Part shown: piece by piece, positions 35,080-45,540 of the stretch | Layout of the letters: each line of letters starts with the position of its first letter | How positions within the stretch are numbered: the first letter of the stretch is position 1 | From: an unicellular cyanobacterium SU3 | Lineage (GTDB): Bacteria > Cyanobacteriota > Cyanobacteriia > Cyanobacteriales > Microcystaceae | Assembly (NCBI GenBank): GCA_002172675.1 | Contig: NETF01000178.1 | Coordinates: 1-45,923 of the forward strand | Length of the DNA stretch: 45,923 nucleotides | Direction: 5' to 3' | The notes under the pieces: model-generated | What the model saw: only the letters and a program-made list of their open reading frames with translations | Databases searched by the model: none | Told to the model about the DNA's origin: nothing | Position numbers and translations under genes: made by a program

Positions 35080-35869
35080 GCCGTTTTCCTCTTGCTCCTT
35101 CGGTGCAAAACTAGAAATAAGGGTGAATGATTAGTTGAGTTAGTAAAATGAGTCTCGCTGGACTATTTCTTAGGATAGACTTAATTTTCTTAGAAGATAT
35201 GAGAGCATCGAGGTTTTTGATGATAATGGGTTGTTCATTCCTAATTATCTTCAAAATCTCATAGTTCTCACTCTATGAAAATTAAAGACTTATCCGATTG
35301 TAGCCTCGATTACCAAAAATCGGGGACAGTTTTTGTTTTAATGGCATCAAGATTCAATGAATCTTGACTCAAAGTAGTCCAAGTTTAGGGTCAAAGGGCG
35401 TAGACTCTGAGTTGAACACTCAACTATTTTAGAGAGATTTTCGTCTGAGATCAGGTTATTCAAGTAGAATAGGTCTACAAAAAGTGGTATTTTTGTTTCT
35501 AACAGACGAAAAAATTTAGTTCTTTTACTCATACGTTAGCAAAGTTTTTGAGTGATCGATCTATTTGGGTTCGGTTAACACCCGTGAAATATCAAAGTTT
35601 GATGACCCGTGATCCTTTTATGGTCACTTCTTTCCGTTGTAATAAAGAATAACTGAAGATTGTCGTGATTTCCGTCACCAAACCCACAGCAGTTTTTAAC
35701 TGGGTGTATTAATAATTCCTTTGAGTGAGTGTGGGAAGTGTTGGAGAAATTTCTAAGTTTGATCTTGATTCGATGCCCATGAAAACTGCTATGAAATCTC
35801 ACATCGGTTCCCATACTCCTCCATTGAGACGTTAGTTTATCTTCAAAGTCTGAAGTTAGGTCAAGTTTT
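35080..35869. other. long region between sigA and the PAP2-like gene, no gene seen
   Basis: Neither strand contains a reading frame that resembles a protein. The most notable item is a perfect inverted repeat at 35347-35367, TCAAGATTCA-A-TGAATCTTGA, with 10-base arms and one-base spacer. Both neighbours are on the minus strand, so this region must hold the sigA promoter and leader, and the end of nothing on the other side. A long 5' leader, several promoters, or a small RNA could use the space; I could not identify one. Confidence 0.5.
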
Positions 35870-36328
35870 TCAAAGAACTGATATCGTTAATAAACACACT
35901 CCAACGCCCCAAGTTAAGCCAATCAGAACTTGAAAAGGGGTATGTCCGAGTAACTCTTTTAACCTCTCTTCTGTGTTGAGATGATGGGTATCATGGATCA
36001 ACTCATCGAGTAATTGATTGAGTATTCGTGCTTGTTTTCCTGCTGCTTGACGAACTCCGGCCGCATCGTACATGACGATTACAGCAAATAAACAAGCAAT
36101 GGCAAATTCTGGACTTTCCCACCCTCTAGTCAGTCCAACCCCTGTGGCTAAAGCCCCAACTAGAGCAGAGTGTGCGCTTGGCATTCCCCCTGTGGTAACG
36201 AGATAGCGAAAGTTAACTTTGCGATAACGAATTAACTCAATAATTAACTTCAACCCTTGAGCAGAAAAACAGGCCATCAGGGACACCAACAGTATTTTGT
36301 TGTGAAAAATTGCTTCAAAATCCTGCAT
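35870..36328 (-). CDS. divergent PAP2 family protein (DUF212)
   Basis: A 152-residue membrane protein of the DUF212/acid phosphatase-vanadium haloperoxidase-related family. LVTTGGMPSAHSALVGALAT carries the central His-containing motif, VIVMYDAAGVRQAAGKQARI the second, and GHTPFQVLIGLTWGVGV the third. Four membrane helices. Its natural substrate is unknown; in cyanobacteria it commonly follows crtE, as here (18 bases), which may mean it acts on prenyl phosphates. Confidence 0.9.
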   Translation of the reverse strand: MQDFEAIFHNKILLVSLMACFSAQGLKLIIELIRYRKVNFRYLVTTGGMPSAHSALVGALATGVGLTRGWESPEFAIACLFAVIVMYDAAGVRQAAGKQARILNQLLDELIHDTHHLNTEERLKELLGHTPFQVLIGLTWGVGVCLLTISVL

Positions 36329-36346
36329 GATTAATGGTGAGAAAGT

Positions 36347-37276
36347 TTAGTTTTTGCGAGCAACAATAAATTGGGCGATCGCTTTTAAGGGTTGAGCGGA
36401 TTTCCCATAAGGACTGACTTGGGCGATCGCGTCATCAATCAGAGCTTGCGCTTGTTTTTGTGATTCTTCTAAGCCCCACAAACTGGGATAGGTGGCTTTG
36501 TTGTCCCGTTGATCTTTTCCTGCAGTTTTTCCTAATTCTTCGGTGCTAGCGGTTACGTCTAAAATATCGTCGATAATTTGAAAGGCTAAACCAATATTCT
36601 GAGCGTAACGAGACAGCCGTTCTACGTCCTCTGGCTTAGCTCCAGCTAAAATGGCTCCAGACACCACCGAAGTCTCTAATAACGCCCCTGTTTTGTGGAT
36701 ATGAATGAATTTTAAGGTGTCTACTGTGACATCGGATTTCCCTTCTGATTCTAGGTCTAATACTTGACCTCCTACTAATCCTGCTGCCCCTACAGTCCGT
36801 CCCAAACGAGCAATTACGTCTACAAGATTGGCTAAATTTACGTTACGAGTTTGAGTAGCCACATATTCAAAGGCGTAGGACAATAAAGCGTCTCCAGCTA
36901 AAATGGCAATGTCTTCCCCATAAACCTTATGATTGGTTAATTTGCCCCGTCGATAATCATCGTCATCCATAGCAGGGAGATCGTCGTGAATTAAAGACAT
37001 GGTATGAATCATTTCTAGGGCGCAAGCCGTGGGAAGTGACATCTCTACCGTGCCTCCCATTAGCTCACAAGTGGTTAAGCAAAGAATGGGGCGTAATCGT
37101 TTTCCTCCTGCTAAAAGAGAATAGCGCATGGCTTCGTAGATTTTTTCAGGACGGATAATGGGAAGGGACTGATCCAAGGCCGCTTCAACCAACTGTTTTT
37201 TATCTTTAAGATAGGACGCAAGATCAAAATCCGATGCTTCTGTGTGCGTCACACGGTTTTCACCTGTCATAACCAT
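36347..37276 (-). CDS. crtE: geranylgeranyl diphosphate synthase
   Basis: A 309-residue polyprenyl synthase making the C20 precursor of carotenoids and of the chlorophyll phytyl tail. The first aspartate-rich motif is [19 protein letters not shown] and the second is [35 protein letters not shown] and [12 protein letters not shown] are family marks. Start: ATG at 37276, with another in-frame ATG two codons later. It precedes the PAP2-like gene by 18 bases and is divergent from coaD. Confidence 0.95.
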   Translation of the reverse strand: MVMTGENRVTHTEASDFDLASYLKDKKQLVEAALDQSLPIIRPEKIYEAMRYSLLAGGKRLRPILCLTTCELMGGTVEMSLPTACALEMIHTMSLIHDDLPAMDDDDYRRGKLTNHKVYGEDIAILAGDALLSYAFEYVATQTRNVNLANLVDVIARLGRTVGAAGLVGGQVLDLESEGKSDVTVDTLKFIHIHKTGALLETSVVSGAILAGAKPEDVERLSRYAQNIGLAFQIIDDILDVTASTEELGKTAGKDQRDNKATYPSLWGLEESQKQAQALIDDAIAQVSPYGKSAQPLKAIAQFIVARKN

Positions 37277-37362
37277 GTCTGAGTGCCTATAGTTAACTAT
37301 TATTTTGTATCATTTCTATCAGTTTACTTTACCGCAAGTCTTCACTCAATGGAGTCTCTAAA

Positions 37363-37845
37363 ATGATAGCCATTTATCCAGGAAGTTTTGATCCCATTAC
37401 CCTTGGTCATCTCGATATCATTGAGCGAGGCGTTTTATTATTTGAAAAAGTCATCGTTACAGTTATGTATAATCCCAATAAAAAGCCTCTGTTTTCTGTG
37501 GAAAAAAGGGTCGAACAAATTCTTGAATGTACCCAACATTTACCTAAGGTTGAGGTTGATAGTTATCGGGGATTAACGGTAGATTACGCAAAATTACGCA
37601 AAGCTCAGGTTTTATTACGGGGTTTACGGGTCTTGTCTGATTTTGAAAAGGAATTACAGATGGCTCACACTAATAAAACTCTATCTGAAGATGTACAAAC
37701 CATTTTTCTAGCAACTAACAAAGAGTATAGCTTTTTAAGTAGTAGTACCGTCAAGGAAATTGCTCAGTTTGGTGGTTCTATTGCTCATCTAGTTCCTGAT
37801 AATGTGTTTGAGGATCTTCAATCCTATTATCAAAACAAAAAGTAA
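37363..37845 (+). CDS. coaD: phosphopantetheine adenylyltransferase
   Basis: A 160-residue nucleotidyltransferase catalysing the fourth step of coenzyme A synthesis. [20 protein letters not shown] contains the TxGH motif, and [18 protein letters not shown] the C-terminal ISSTxVR-like motif. [19 protein letters not shown] is typical. Standard length. It lies alone, 86 bases from divergent crtE. Confidence 0.95.
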   Translation: MIAIYPGSFDPITLGHLDIIERGVLLFEKVIVTVMYNPNKKPLFSVEKRVEQILECTQHLPKVEVDSYRGLTVDYAKLRKAQVLLRGLRVLSDFEKELQMAHTNKTLSEDVQTIFLATNKEYSFLSSSTVKEIAQFGGSIAHLVPDNVFEDLQSYYQNKK

Positions 37846-38029
37846 ACTCAATAAATTATAATATTATTATCAATTGCAATATTATCATTTGAAATTTATT
37901 TTATCCAAAAAATTACTGAATTTCTATAAAATAAATTGATTGACTTGCAAAATTATACTTAATTACAGTTAATAATTATTGTGAAAAACTGTAGTTTTAC
38001 TTATTCGTAATTATTCTGCTTATCAAATC

Positions 38030-38587
38030 ATGAATACTTTTATTTCTCGTTTACTAATTGTTACTCTTTGTCTAACTCCAGTTACTTTAACAGCTACCTC
38101 AAGGCCAACTTGGGGAGAAACTGAAAGTGTTGAAACAACCCTACAACAACTGACAGAAGAAGCCAAAATACAAACTGAACAAGGCCAGTCTCAACAAGCG
38201 ATCAGCACCTGGCAAGAAGTTCTCGATATTGCTCAACAACATAACAAAAAAAACTTACAAGCCTTTGCTTTGGTCGGACTAGGATTAAATTATCATGAAC
38301 TTCAACAACCTTCTACAGCACTAGACTATTATCAACAAGCGTTACCGATGGCTCAACAAAGTGGCGATCGCCACTTTGTTGGTGCTGCTCTCAATAATAT
38401 GGGGGCATCCTACCAAAGTCTTGGCCAATATCAAGAAGCCTTGACTTACTATCAACGGGCATTACCCATTACTCAACAGGTGGACAAACCCACAGATATT
38501 GCCAAAACTCTCAATAATATTGGAGAAATTTACAGTCTGACTGGAAAAGTCTCTACAGCTTTACAATACTACCAAGAGGCTCTGTAA
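38030..38587 (+). CDS. exported TPR protein with an early stop
   Basis: A 185-residue protein. Residues 1-30 are a signal peptide (FISRLLIVTLCLTPVTLTAT). From about residue 40 there are four TPR-like repeats of 40 residues: GLGLNYHELQQPSTALDYYQ, NNMGASYQSLGQYQEALTYY, NNIGEIYSLTGKVSTALQYY. The fourth unit stops at EAL; the TAA is followed in the same frame by 23 more codons (IAQKVSNLILEQEIRHNIAQ) before the next stop, which read like further TPR sequence. It may be a pseudogene of a longer TPR-CHAT-like protein. Confidence 0.65.
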   Translation: MNTFISRLLIVTLCLTPVTLTATSRPTWGETESVETTLQQLTEEAKIQTEQGQSQQAISTWQEVLDIAQQHNKKNLQAFALVGLGLNYHELQQPSTALDYYQQALPMAQQSGDRHFVGAALNNMGASYQSLGQYQEALTYYQRALPITQQVDKPTDIAKTLNNIGEIYSLTGKVSTALQYYQEAL

Positions 38588-38780
38588 ATAGCCCAGAAAG
38601 TTAGTAATCTCATTTTAGAGCAGGAAATACGTCACAACATCGCTCAAGTGGGAAACTAGGAAATTGAAAAAAAATATCCTTTAGAATGTAAAGAAATCTT
38701 GCAATGCAGAAAAAGTTTTGTTAACATTGTTATCAAGCACTTGACTTAAATGCAGTTACCTAATACAGAGGTTTATTACT

Positions 38781-38924
38781 ATGGATACTCAAGAAAATAA
38801 ATTCGGCTTCACCACATTTGCTGAAAACTGGAACGGTCGCCTAGCGATGCTCGGTTTCGTTATCGGTATTGCTACCGAGTACCTCACCGGACAAGGCATC
38901 CTTTCTCAATTAGGCTTAATGTAA
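38781..38924 (+). CDS. high-light-inducible protein (HLIP/ELIP family)
   Basis: A 47-residue chlorophyll-binding thylakoid protein. The single helix has the chlorophyll-binding motif ENWNGRLAMLGFVIGIATEY, with Glu/Arg and the Asn; the end is LTGQGILSQLGLM. AGAGG about 10 bases before the ATG is a fair ribosome-binding site. HLIPs form dimers that bind chlorophyll and carotenoid and help PSII assembly and quench excess light. It was too short to be noticed as a long open frame but is certain. Confidence 0.95.
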   Translation: MDTQENKFGFTTFAENWNGRLAMLGFVIGIATEYLTGQGILSQLGLM

Positions 38925-38931
38925 GCAAAAA

Positions 38932-38953
38932 GGGTGAGTATATGCTCTCACCC
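38932..38953 (+). terminator. HLIP terminator candidate
   Basis: GGGTGAG and CTCACCC are a 7-base stem around TATATGCT, eight bases after the HLIP stop. The T-tract is weak. Confidence 0.5.
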
Positions 38954-39203
38954 CCCTTCTAGATACAGTACGGTCAATTAGATTGGATTATAGCCGTTCT
39001 TAGTCAAATTATATATATTTTTTTCCTTTAGGGTGGCCGATGGCTTACTCTATTTTTTTCTTTCAGAGAATATTTTGTGTTCTTTCATCAATTTCTCAGA
39101 TAATTAAATAAACTCTTATTTTTAATTAAGACTGGAGTCATTTGTTTTTAAGATAAGTTTTTCATACTAACAATAACGAAATCAAGCAATGGAGTTATTC
39201 ATT

Positions 39204-39548
39204 ATGAAAGGCTTAATTATTACTGGTTTATCTTCTCTCGTTTTAGGTAGTTTTTGGGTTCCTGTGAATGCAACTGAAATTATGGCAGTTAACTCAACTT
39301 TTGAACAAAATCCAATCTCTTATTTATCTCCTGTTAACTTAGTAAGTCATGGAAGGGGTGGAACATTTAGTAGACAAGGAATTCCTGGTCATGTTCGCTT
39401 TAGTTTAGCCATTAAATCTGGTGAAATCAATGCTCAATCCTTAGTTCAAGCGGCTGTTGAAGCAGGACGTTTATCTTCTGAAGCTCTCAATAATTCAACT
39501 TATTTATCTAATGTTCAATTTGAATTGTCCCAAGTGGATAATAATTAG
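39204..39548 (+). CDS. small exported protein of unknown function
   Basis: A 114-residue protein from the ATG chosen because GGAG lies nine bases before it; another ATG is five codons upstream. The signal peptide is GLIITGLSSLVLGSFWVPVN-A. The mature part has GRGGTFSRQGIPGHVRFSLA and a C-terminal helical portion AQSLVQAAVEAGRLSSEALN. I recognise no domain. It lies between the HLIP gene and an SDR gene. Confidence 0.6.
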   Translation: MKGLIITGLSSLVLGSFWVPVNATEIMAVNSTFEQNPISYLSPVNLVSHGRGGTFSRQGIPGHVRFSLAIKSGEINAQSLVQAAVEAGRLSSEALNNSTYLSNVQFELSQVDNN

Positions 39549-39705
39549 TGATTTAGTCTTAATTTTACTGCTATTGTAACAGACTTCTTATTTAAACGCT
39601 TTATTACTACTGTTTTCTGATAAATTGAAAATAGTAGTATTTTTCTTTTAGAAACAAATTGATTTATTCTTAATATACTGGTGATTATATACAGGAGTTT
39701 TAAGA

Positions 39706-40395
39706 ATGCAAGAAAAAGAAAAAAAAATTGTTGTAGTTGGTGCAAGTCGTGGAATTGGAGCAAATGTAGCCCAACATTTAAAAAAAAAGGGTCATCAGAT
39801 TATTTCTGTGTCTAGAACTGTACCCGTTGTAGGAGAATGGATTCAAGCAGATATTTCAAATCCAGAAGGTATCAAGACAGTTTGTAATGTCATATCTAAT
39901 ACAACTATTGATGCTTTATTATACATGGGAGGAGTTTGGGAAAAAAACGCTTTTACAGAGCATTACAACTTTATAGAAAGTTCAGATCAAGAAACTAGAT
40001 ATATTATCAGTGTCAACACAATTGCGCCAATTGAAATTACTAAGCAACTAGCTAATAATCTAAGACAATCTAATAATCCACGAGCAATATTTATGGGATC
40101 TTTATCAGGAGTAGAAAATTGTGTGTCAAAAGAGGTGGCTAATACTGCCTCTAAATTTGCTCTCAGAGGAGCAATACAATCTTTAAGATTAGCCCTTCGA
40201 GACTATAATATTGGATTTACAGTAATCAATCCAGGAAATATCGCTACAGAAGAAGTTTTAGCAGATATTAATGAGGGTAGATTTCCTATTCAAGTTCCCA
40301 TTCCTATAATAGATTTACTATCTAGTATTGAATGGCTTTTAGAACTTTCTTCTGCTGTAGATGTTGTAGAGCTTAACCTTCAACAAAGAAAATAA
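39706..40395 (+). CDS. SDR family protein lacking the catalytic Tyr
   Basis: A 229-residue short-chain dehydrogenase/reductase. The cofactor site is VVVGASRGIGANVAQHL, and VNTIAPIEITKQLANNL supplies the conserved Asn helix. The Ser of MGSLSGVENC is present, but the expected YxxxK reads NTASK: the active-site Tyr is Asn in the DNA (AAT ACT GCC TCT AAA). The Lys is kept. Downstream, GFTVINPGNIATEE is normal. It may bind NAD(P) without the usual reduction, or use another residue. It lies 33 bases before the ABC permease gene. Confidence 0.85.
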   Translation: MQEKEKKIVVVGASRGIGANVAQHLKKKGHQIISVSRTVPVVGEWIQADISNPEGIKTVCNVISNTTIDALLYMGGVWEKNAFTEHYNFIESSDQETRYIISVNTIAPIEITKQLANNLRQSNNPRAIFMGSLSGVENCVSKEVANTASKFALRGAIQSLRLALRDYNIGFTVINPGNIATEEVLADINEGRFPIQVPIPIIDLLSSIEWLLELSSAVDVVELNLQQRK

Positions 40396-40428
40396 TATTT
40401 AATTAATAAGACACTTAAATTATCATTA

Positions 40429-41385
40429 ATGACTCAATACTTAATTAAACGCCTATTAATTGCTATACCTACCCTAATTGTGATTAGTTTAGTTCTTTTT
40501 ACGATTTTAGCATTAGCTCCAGGTGATCCCCTTGGTGAATTTGCCTCTAATCCTTCTATCACTGAAGAAGTTAGGGAGAATATTCGCAAAACATTGGGAT
40601 TGGATCAACCTATTTATATTCGTTATATTAAATGGTTTTTTGCTTTTGTCAGAGGAGACTTAGGCTATTCTTTTACCAGTAGAAGCCCTGTTTTAGACCT
40701 AATTTTGCAACGTTTACCAACGACTTTATGGGTGGTAGGAACTGCTTACATATTCAGTGTTTTGGTGGCTTTTCCGTTGGGCATTATTTGTGCTATTAAG
40801 CGTTATTCTTGGTTAGATCAAATTATTACCAGTTTTGCATTTTTAGGTTATTCTTTGCCTACGTTTTTAACAGGATTATTATTAATTGTTGTCTTTAGTG
40901 TTCAATTAAAATGGTTTCCTTTTATTTATAATAGTACCTTAGAAGTTACTGATTTTTCGAGTTTTATCGAACAAGTCAAACAATCTATTCTGCCCATTTC
41001 TGTGTTGGCTTTATATCAATCTGCTGTGTTAATGCGCTTCATTCGTTCTGCTATTTTAGACGAATTACCTCATGATTATGTTCGCACAGCGCAAGCAAAA
41101 GGATTAAACAATTTAGCTATTTTAAAAAATCATATTATTCGTAATGCTTTAATTCCTGTGGTTACATTAATTGCTCTAGATATCCCTACTATTTTTACTG
41201 GTGCTTTAGTAACAGAACAGATATTTAGAGTACCAGGAATAGGGGCATTATTAATTGATTCAATTTATCGTAGTGATACCCCTGTTGTGATGGCGATTAC
41301 ATTCATTTACGGTATTTTAATTGTTATTTTTAATCTGATTGCTGATTTAACCTATGGTTTTCTTGATCCTAGAGTTAAATATTAA
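40429..41385 (+). CDS. ABC transporter permease (DppB/OppB type)
   Basis: A 318-residue permease with six membrane helices. LIKRLLIAIPTLIVISLVLF at the start, FASNPSITEEVRENIRKTLG, LDQPIYIRYIKWFFAFVRGD (family-typical) and the EAA loop DYVRTAQAKGLNNLAILKNH followed by RNALIPVVTL contact the ATPase. Family members import dipeptides, oligopeptides or nickel. The other subunits (second permease, binding protein, ATPases) are not beside it, as is common in cyanobacteria, so the substrate is unknown. Confidence 0.9.
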   Translation: MTQYLIKRLLIAIPTLIVISLVLFTILALAPGDPLGEFASNPSITEEVRENIRKTLGLDQPIYIRYIKWFFAFVRGDLGYSFTSRSPVLDLILQRLPTTLWVVGTAYIFSVLVAFPLGIICAIKRYSWLDQIITSFAFLGYSLPTFLTGLLLIVVFSVQLKWFPFIYNSTLEVTDFSSFIEQVKQSILPISVLALYQSAVLMRFIRSAILDELPHDYVRTAQAKGLNNLAILKNHIIRNALIPVVTLIALDIPTIFTGALVTEQIFRVPGIGALLIDSIYRSDTPVVMAITFIYGILIVIFNLIADLTYGFLDPRVKY

Positions 41386-41519
41386 GAAATGTTAGAGATT
41401 AGGATACTGTTGTAGTATGATTTGATAAAGATTAACGTAAAGATATTTATCAAAACCTGTGAATTGTCAGTCATTTCTTTCAATAATGTAGATAGGACAG
41501 TAGAGGAGAAAATTCTAAC

Positions 41520-42029
41520 ATGAATGCCTTATCTAATAATCGTTGGAAGTTTCTTAGCTGGACAACCGTTGTCATGTTTGCTTTGGGTTTCTGGCTAAGT
41601 AGTAGTATTATTCTTGATGGTGTGGTTATTCCTGGTTTATCTTTATCAGGGATGATGAATGAGGGTGGTTTTGCCAGTGCGGGTTTTATTATTTTTGGAT
41701 TATTCAACCGCATTGAATTAGTCTGTGCAGCTATTGTTTTAACGGGATTTTTGATTTTCCGTCGCCATCATCTTCTTATTCATCTTCAGGAACGTTGGTC
41801 AATTGTTTTAGCCAGTGTTTTACTTGGTATTGCTTTAATTTACACTTATTTCTTAACCCCAGAATTAAGTGCGTTTGGTTTAGAAATTAATCCTTTTGCC
41901 GCCACTGATACTATGCCTTCTGCTATGATTTCTCTGCATTGGAGTTATTGGGTTTTAGAAGTGGTTAAGTTTGCTATTAGTATTACTTTATTACGCTGGT
42001 GTTATCGTGATTCGTGTGAACTAAAGTAG
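41520..42029 (+). CDS. membrane protein, possibly DUF4149-like
   Basis: A 169-residue protein with four membrane helices: FLSWTTVVMFALGFWLSSSI, NRIELVCAAIVLTGFLIF, SIVLASVLLGIALIYTYFL and YWVLEVVKFAISITLLRW. The length and layout fit DUF4149-type proteins, with the usual small gly/pro-rich first loop (IPGLSLSGMMNEGGFASAG). I am not sure of the family. The ATG is preceded by AGGAGAA. A terminator follows. Confidence 0.6.
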   Translation: MNALSNNRWKFLSWTTVVMFALGFWLSSSIILDGVVIPGLSLSGMMNEGGFASAGFIIFGLFNRIELVCAAIVLTGFLIFRRHHLLIHLQERWSIVLASVLLGIALIYTYFLTPELSAFGLEINPFAATDTMPSAMISLHWSYWVLEVVKFAISITLLRWCYRDSCELK

Positions 42030-42056
42030 ATTAAAGAATGAAATGAAGTAATTATG

Positions 42057-42081
42057 TCCTCCCGTTTTGGGGGGATTTTTT
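42057..42081 (+). terminator. rho-independent terminator after the membrane protein gene
   Basis: TCCTCCC and GGGGGGA form a stem around GTTTT, followed by TTTTTT. Confidence 0.75.
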
Positions 42082-42161
42082 CATGAATAATGGCAATATT
42101 TAATTAATTATAAATTTCTGATTTGCTCACCCTACCTTCTATATTTTAAACTTTCAACATA

Positions 42162-42187
42162 AAAGGGTGAGACTTGCCCACCCCTTG
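42162..42187 (-). terminator. petH terminator candidate
   Basis: On the minus strand AGGGGTGGGCAAGTCTCACCCTTTT forms a stem of about 7 pairs with a T-run, 30 bases after the petH stop codon. Confidence 0.55.
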
Positions 42188-42214
42188 CTTGTACATTCAA
42201 AATAGCGTTGAAAT

Positions 42215-43435
<1,221 letters not shown>

Positions 43436-43894
43436 CTATCTCTCCTAAAATTATGTTGCATATCATAACTGCTCTATTTAGCCTACCATCGGGTGGTAAT
43501 CTTAAATACATGGCTATGAATTGCCTACATCAGGAGGGGAAACCTGAAATCAGATCAGTGCGTTCATAGAGCATAACTAAATTATCTATAAAAATCTGTT
43601 AAGCTTGCATCAGTTTTAGATTTTTTTCCAAGAACGGTTTGAGAAACATTTATTGGTGAGAAATGCCTTGTCTCTTGTGAAGAGTGATGTCGGTCTGGTA
43701 AAATCCATTGTCAGTATTTAATACGTATCTGGATCTTGTTAGGATCTCGTCAACTTTGGGGTAAGAAAACAGAGTCATGACTCTGCAAAAAGTTTTACCC
43801 AATAATTGACCAATAATGCTCCCTTTGTGGGAGACTTTAATGACAAGGTAATGAAACCGGGTTAACAATTCTGTTTTGCATTTAGAGGGAAGCT
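43436..43894. promoter_or_regulatory. petH-prk divergent intergenic region
   Basis: No gene was found in these 459 bases. It must contain the two divergent promoters of petH and prk. I did not find a clear sigma-70 pair or CbbR-type site by eye. AGAGGGAAGC just upstream of the prk ATG is a usable ribosome-binding site. Confidence 0.45.
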
Positions 43895-44893
43895 ATGACC
43901 ACAAATTTAGACCGCGTGGTTCTTATTGCAGTTGCCGGAGACTCCGGTTGCGGTAAATCTACTTTTTTACGTCGTTTAACCGATTTATTTGGTGAAGAGT
44001 TTATGACGGTCATCTGTTTAGATGACTATCACAGTTTAGATCGCAAGGGAAGAAAAGCAGCCGGTGTGACTGCCTTAAATCCTAAAGCGAATAATTTTGA
44101 TTTGATGTATGAGCAAATTAAAGCTTTAAAATCAGGTCAAGCTATTGATAAACCCATTTATAACCACGAAACAGGAGAACTTGATCCCCCTGAACGGGTA
44201 GAACCCAACAAGGTAGTGGTCATTGAAGGATTACATCCTTTATTTGACGAGAGAGTTCGTGAATTGGTTGATTTTGGGGTTTATCTCGATATTAGTGATG
44301 AAGTTAAAATCAACTGGAAAATTCAACGGGATATGGCAGAAAGAGGACACTCTTATGATGATGTGTTAGCCTCTATTAATGCTAGAAAACCTGATTTTAC
44401 GGCTTATATCGAACCTCAAAAAGAACACGCTGATGTGGTCATTCAAGTGTTGCCCACTCAGTTAATTGAAGACCACGAAAGTAAGTTATTACGGGTTCGT
44501 TTGGTTCAAAAAGAAGGTGTTGCTAACTTTGAACCGGCTTACTTATTCGATGAAGGTTCTACCATTGACTGGCGGCCTTGTGGACGTAAGTTAACTTGTG
44601 CTTATCCTGGTATCAAGATGTATTATGGTCCCGATAACTTCATGGGTAATGAAGTGTCTATCTTAGAAGTCGATGGTCAATTCGATAACCTTGAAGAAAT
44701 GATCTACATCGAAAGTCATCTCAGTAAAACTGGAACCAAATATTATGGTGAGATGACCGAACTTTTACTACAACATAAAGATTATCCTGGTTCTACCAAC
44801 GGAACTGGTCTATTCCAGGTATTAGTAGGTTTGAAAATGAGAGAAACCTACGAAAAGTTAACTGCAGATCAGCCAGTTCCTGCTCAAGTTTAA
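43895..44893 (+). CDS. prk: phosphoribulokinase
   Basis: A 332-residue Calvin-cycle kinase forming ribulose-1,5-bisphosphate. The P-loop is GDSGCGKST (15-23), with Cys19 and Cys41 the thioredoxin- and light-regulated pair; the C-terminal pair is in RPCGRKLTCAYPG. ICLDDYHSLDR supplies the catalytic Asp and VVIEGLHPLFDERVRELVDF is family-typical. In dark the enzyme binds CP12 and GAPDH. Full length, intact, ended by a terminator. Confidence 0.96.
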   Translation: MTTNLDRVVLIAVAGDSGCGKSTFLRRLTDLFGEEFMTVICLDDYHSLDRKGRKAAGVTALNPKANNFDLMYEQIKALKSGQAIDKPIYNHETGELDPPERVEPNKVVVIEGLHPLFDERVRELVDFGVYLDISDEVKINWKIQRDMAERGHSYDDVLASINARKPDFTAYIEPQKEHADVVIQVLPTQLIEDHESKLLRVRLVQKEGVANFEPAYLFDEGSTIDWRPCGRKLTCAYPGIKMYYGPDNFMGNEVSILEVDGQFDNLEEMIYIESHLSKTGTKYYGEMTELLLQHKDYPGSTNGTGLFQVLVGLKMRETYEKLTADQPVPAQV

Positions 44894-44919
44894 TTATCCT
44901 ATTTAATTCATCTCAAAAC

Positions 44920-44955
44920 CGTGAGGAAACTTTGTTTTTTCTCACGATTTTTTTT
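44920..44955 (+). terminator. prk rho-independent terminator
   Basis: CGTGAG and CTCACG flank GAAACTTTGTTTTTT, and a run of eight T follows. It lies 27 bases after prk. Confidence 0.75.
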
Positions 44956-44977
44956 GTCAAAATTAAACTAATTTATC

Positions 44978-45502
44978 TACAGCAGTTTGCAACTTAGTAT
45001 AGTACACTTAAAGGTTGATATAACAATTTGAATAAATACTCCAATGAAGCCTTATTCTATTGATTTGCGTCAAAAAATTATTGAAGCTTATAAAAATAGG
45101 AGCAATTGCCATCAGAGGTTTTATAGCAGGAATGACGTTAGAAGGAGGAACAAATGGGATAGCTTTTCAAGTTTTTTTAGATAAAGTTTTACTCCCCCAA
45201 CTTTGGCCAGGTGCTTGTGTTGTAATGGATAATTTACCAGCCCATAAAGTTAAAGGAGTTGAAGAAAAAATACAATCAGTAGGTGCTTCTTTAATTTACT
45301 TATCACCTTACTCTCCTGATTTTAATCCCATTGAAAATTGTTGGTCAAAACTTAAAGCGTATTTACGAAAAGTAGCTGCTCGTTCTCGTGAGTTACTTGA
45401 AGAAGCTATATCTCTAGGATTAGATTTAATTACAGAACTCGACATTAGAAATTGGTTTGCTCATGGTTGCTACTGTACTTCATAGAGTCGCAAACTGCTG
45501 TA
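44978..45502 (+). mobile_element. IS630-type element, internal deletion derivative
   Basis: The ends are a near-perfect inverted repeat, TACAGCAGTTTGCAACT at the left and AGTCGCAAACTGCTGTA at the right (one mismatch in 17), each ending in TA, the target duplicated by IS630 and Tc1/mariner elements. Between them lie the first 18 codons of an IS630 transposase and its C-terminal part, out of frame with each other. The element is about half the usual ~1.1 kb. The ends could still be moved by a complete relative elsewhere. Confidence 0.85.
45044..45485 (+). pseudogene. IS630 family transposase, deleted and frameshifted
   Basis: From ATG 45044, MKPYSIDLRQKIIEAYKN is the N-terminus of IS630 transposases. 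After about 45098 the sequence jumps, in another frame, to GAIAIRGFIAGMTLEGGTNG and the DDE region: CVVMDNLPAHK (second Asp), YSPDFNPIENCWSKLKAYLR (Glu of DDE), then a regular C-terminus. The middle, with the first catalytic Asp and the helix-turn-helix, is deleted (roughly residues 19 to 150). The protein cannot transpose. Confidence 0.85.
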
Positions 45503-45540
45503 TGATCCCTCTTTTATGACTACGGGGCAAGAATGTCGAA

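Noticed and set aside
35347-35814. Two frames of 61 and 79 codons in the sigA upstream region
   Set aside because: Composition and lack of family pattern suggest chance; no ribosome-binding sites were seen.
43650-43868. 72-codon minus-strand frame between petH and prk
   Set aside because: No protein pattern; lies in the divergent promoter region.
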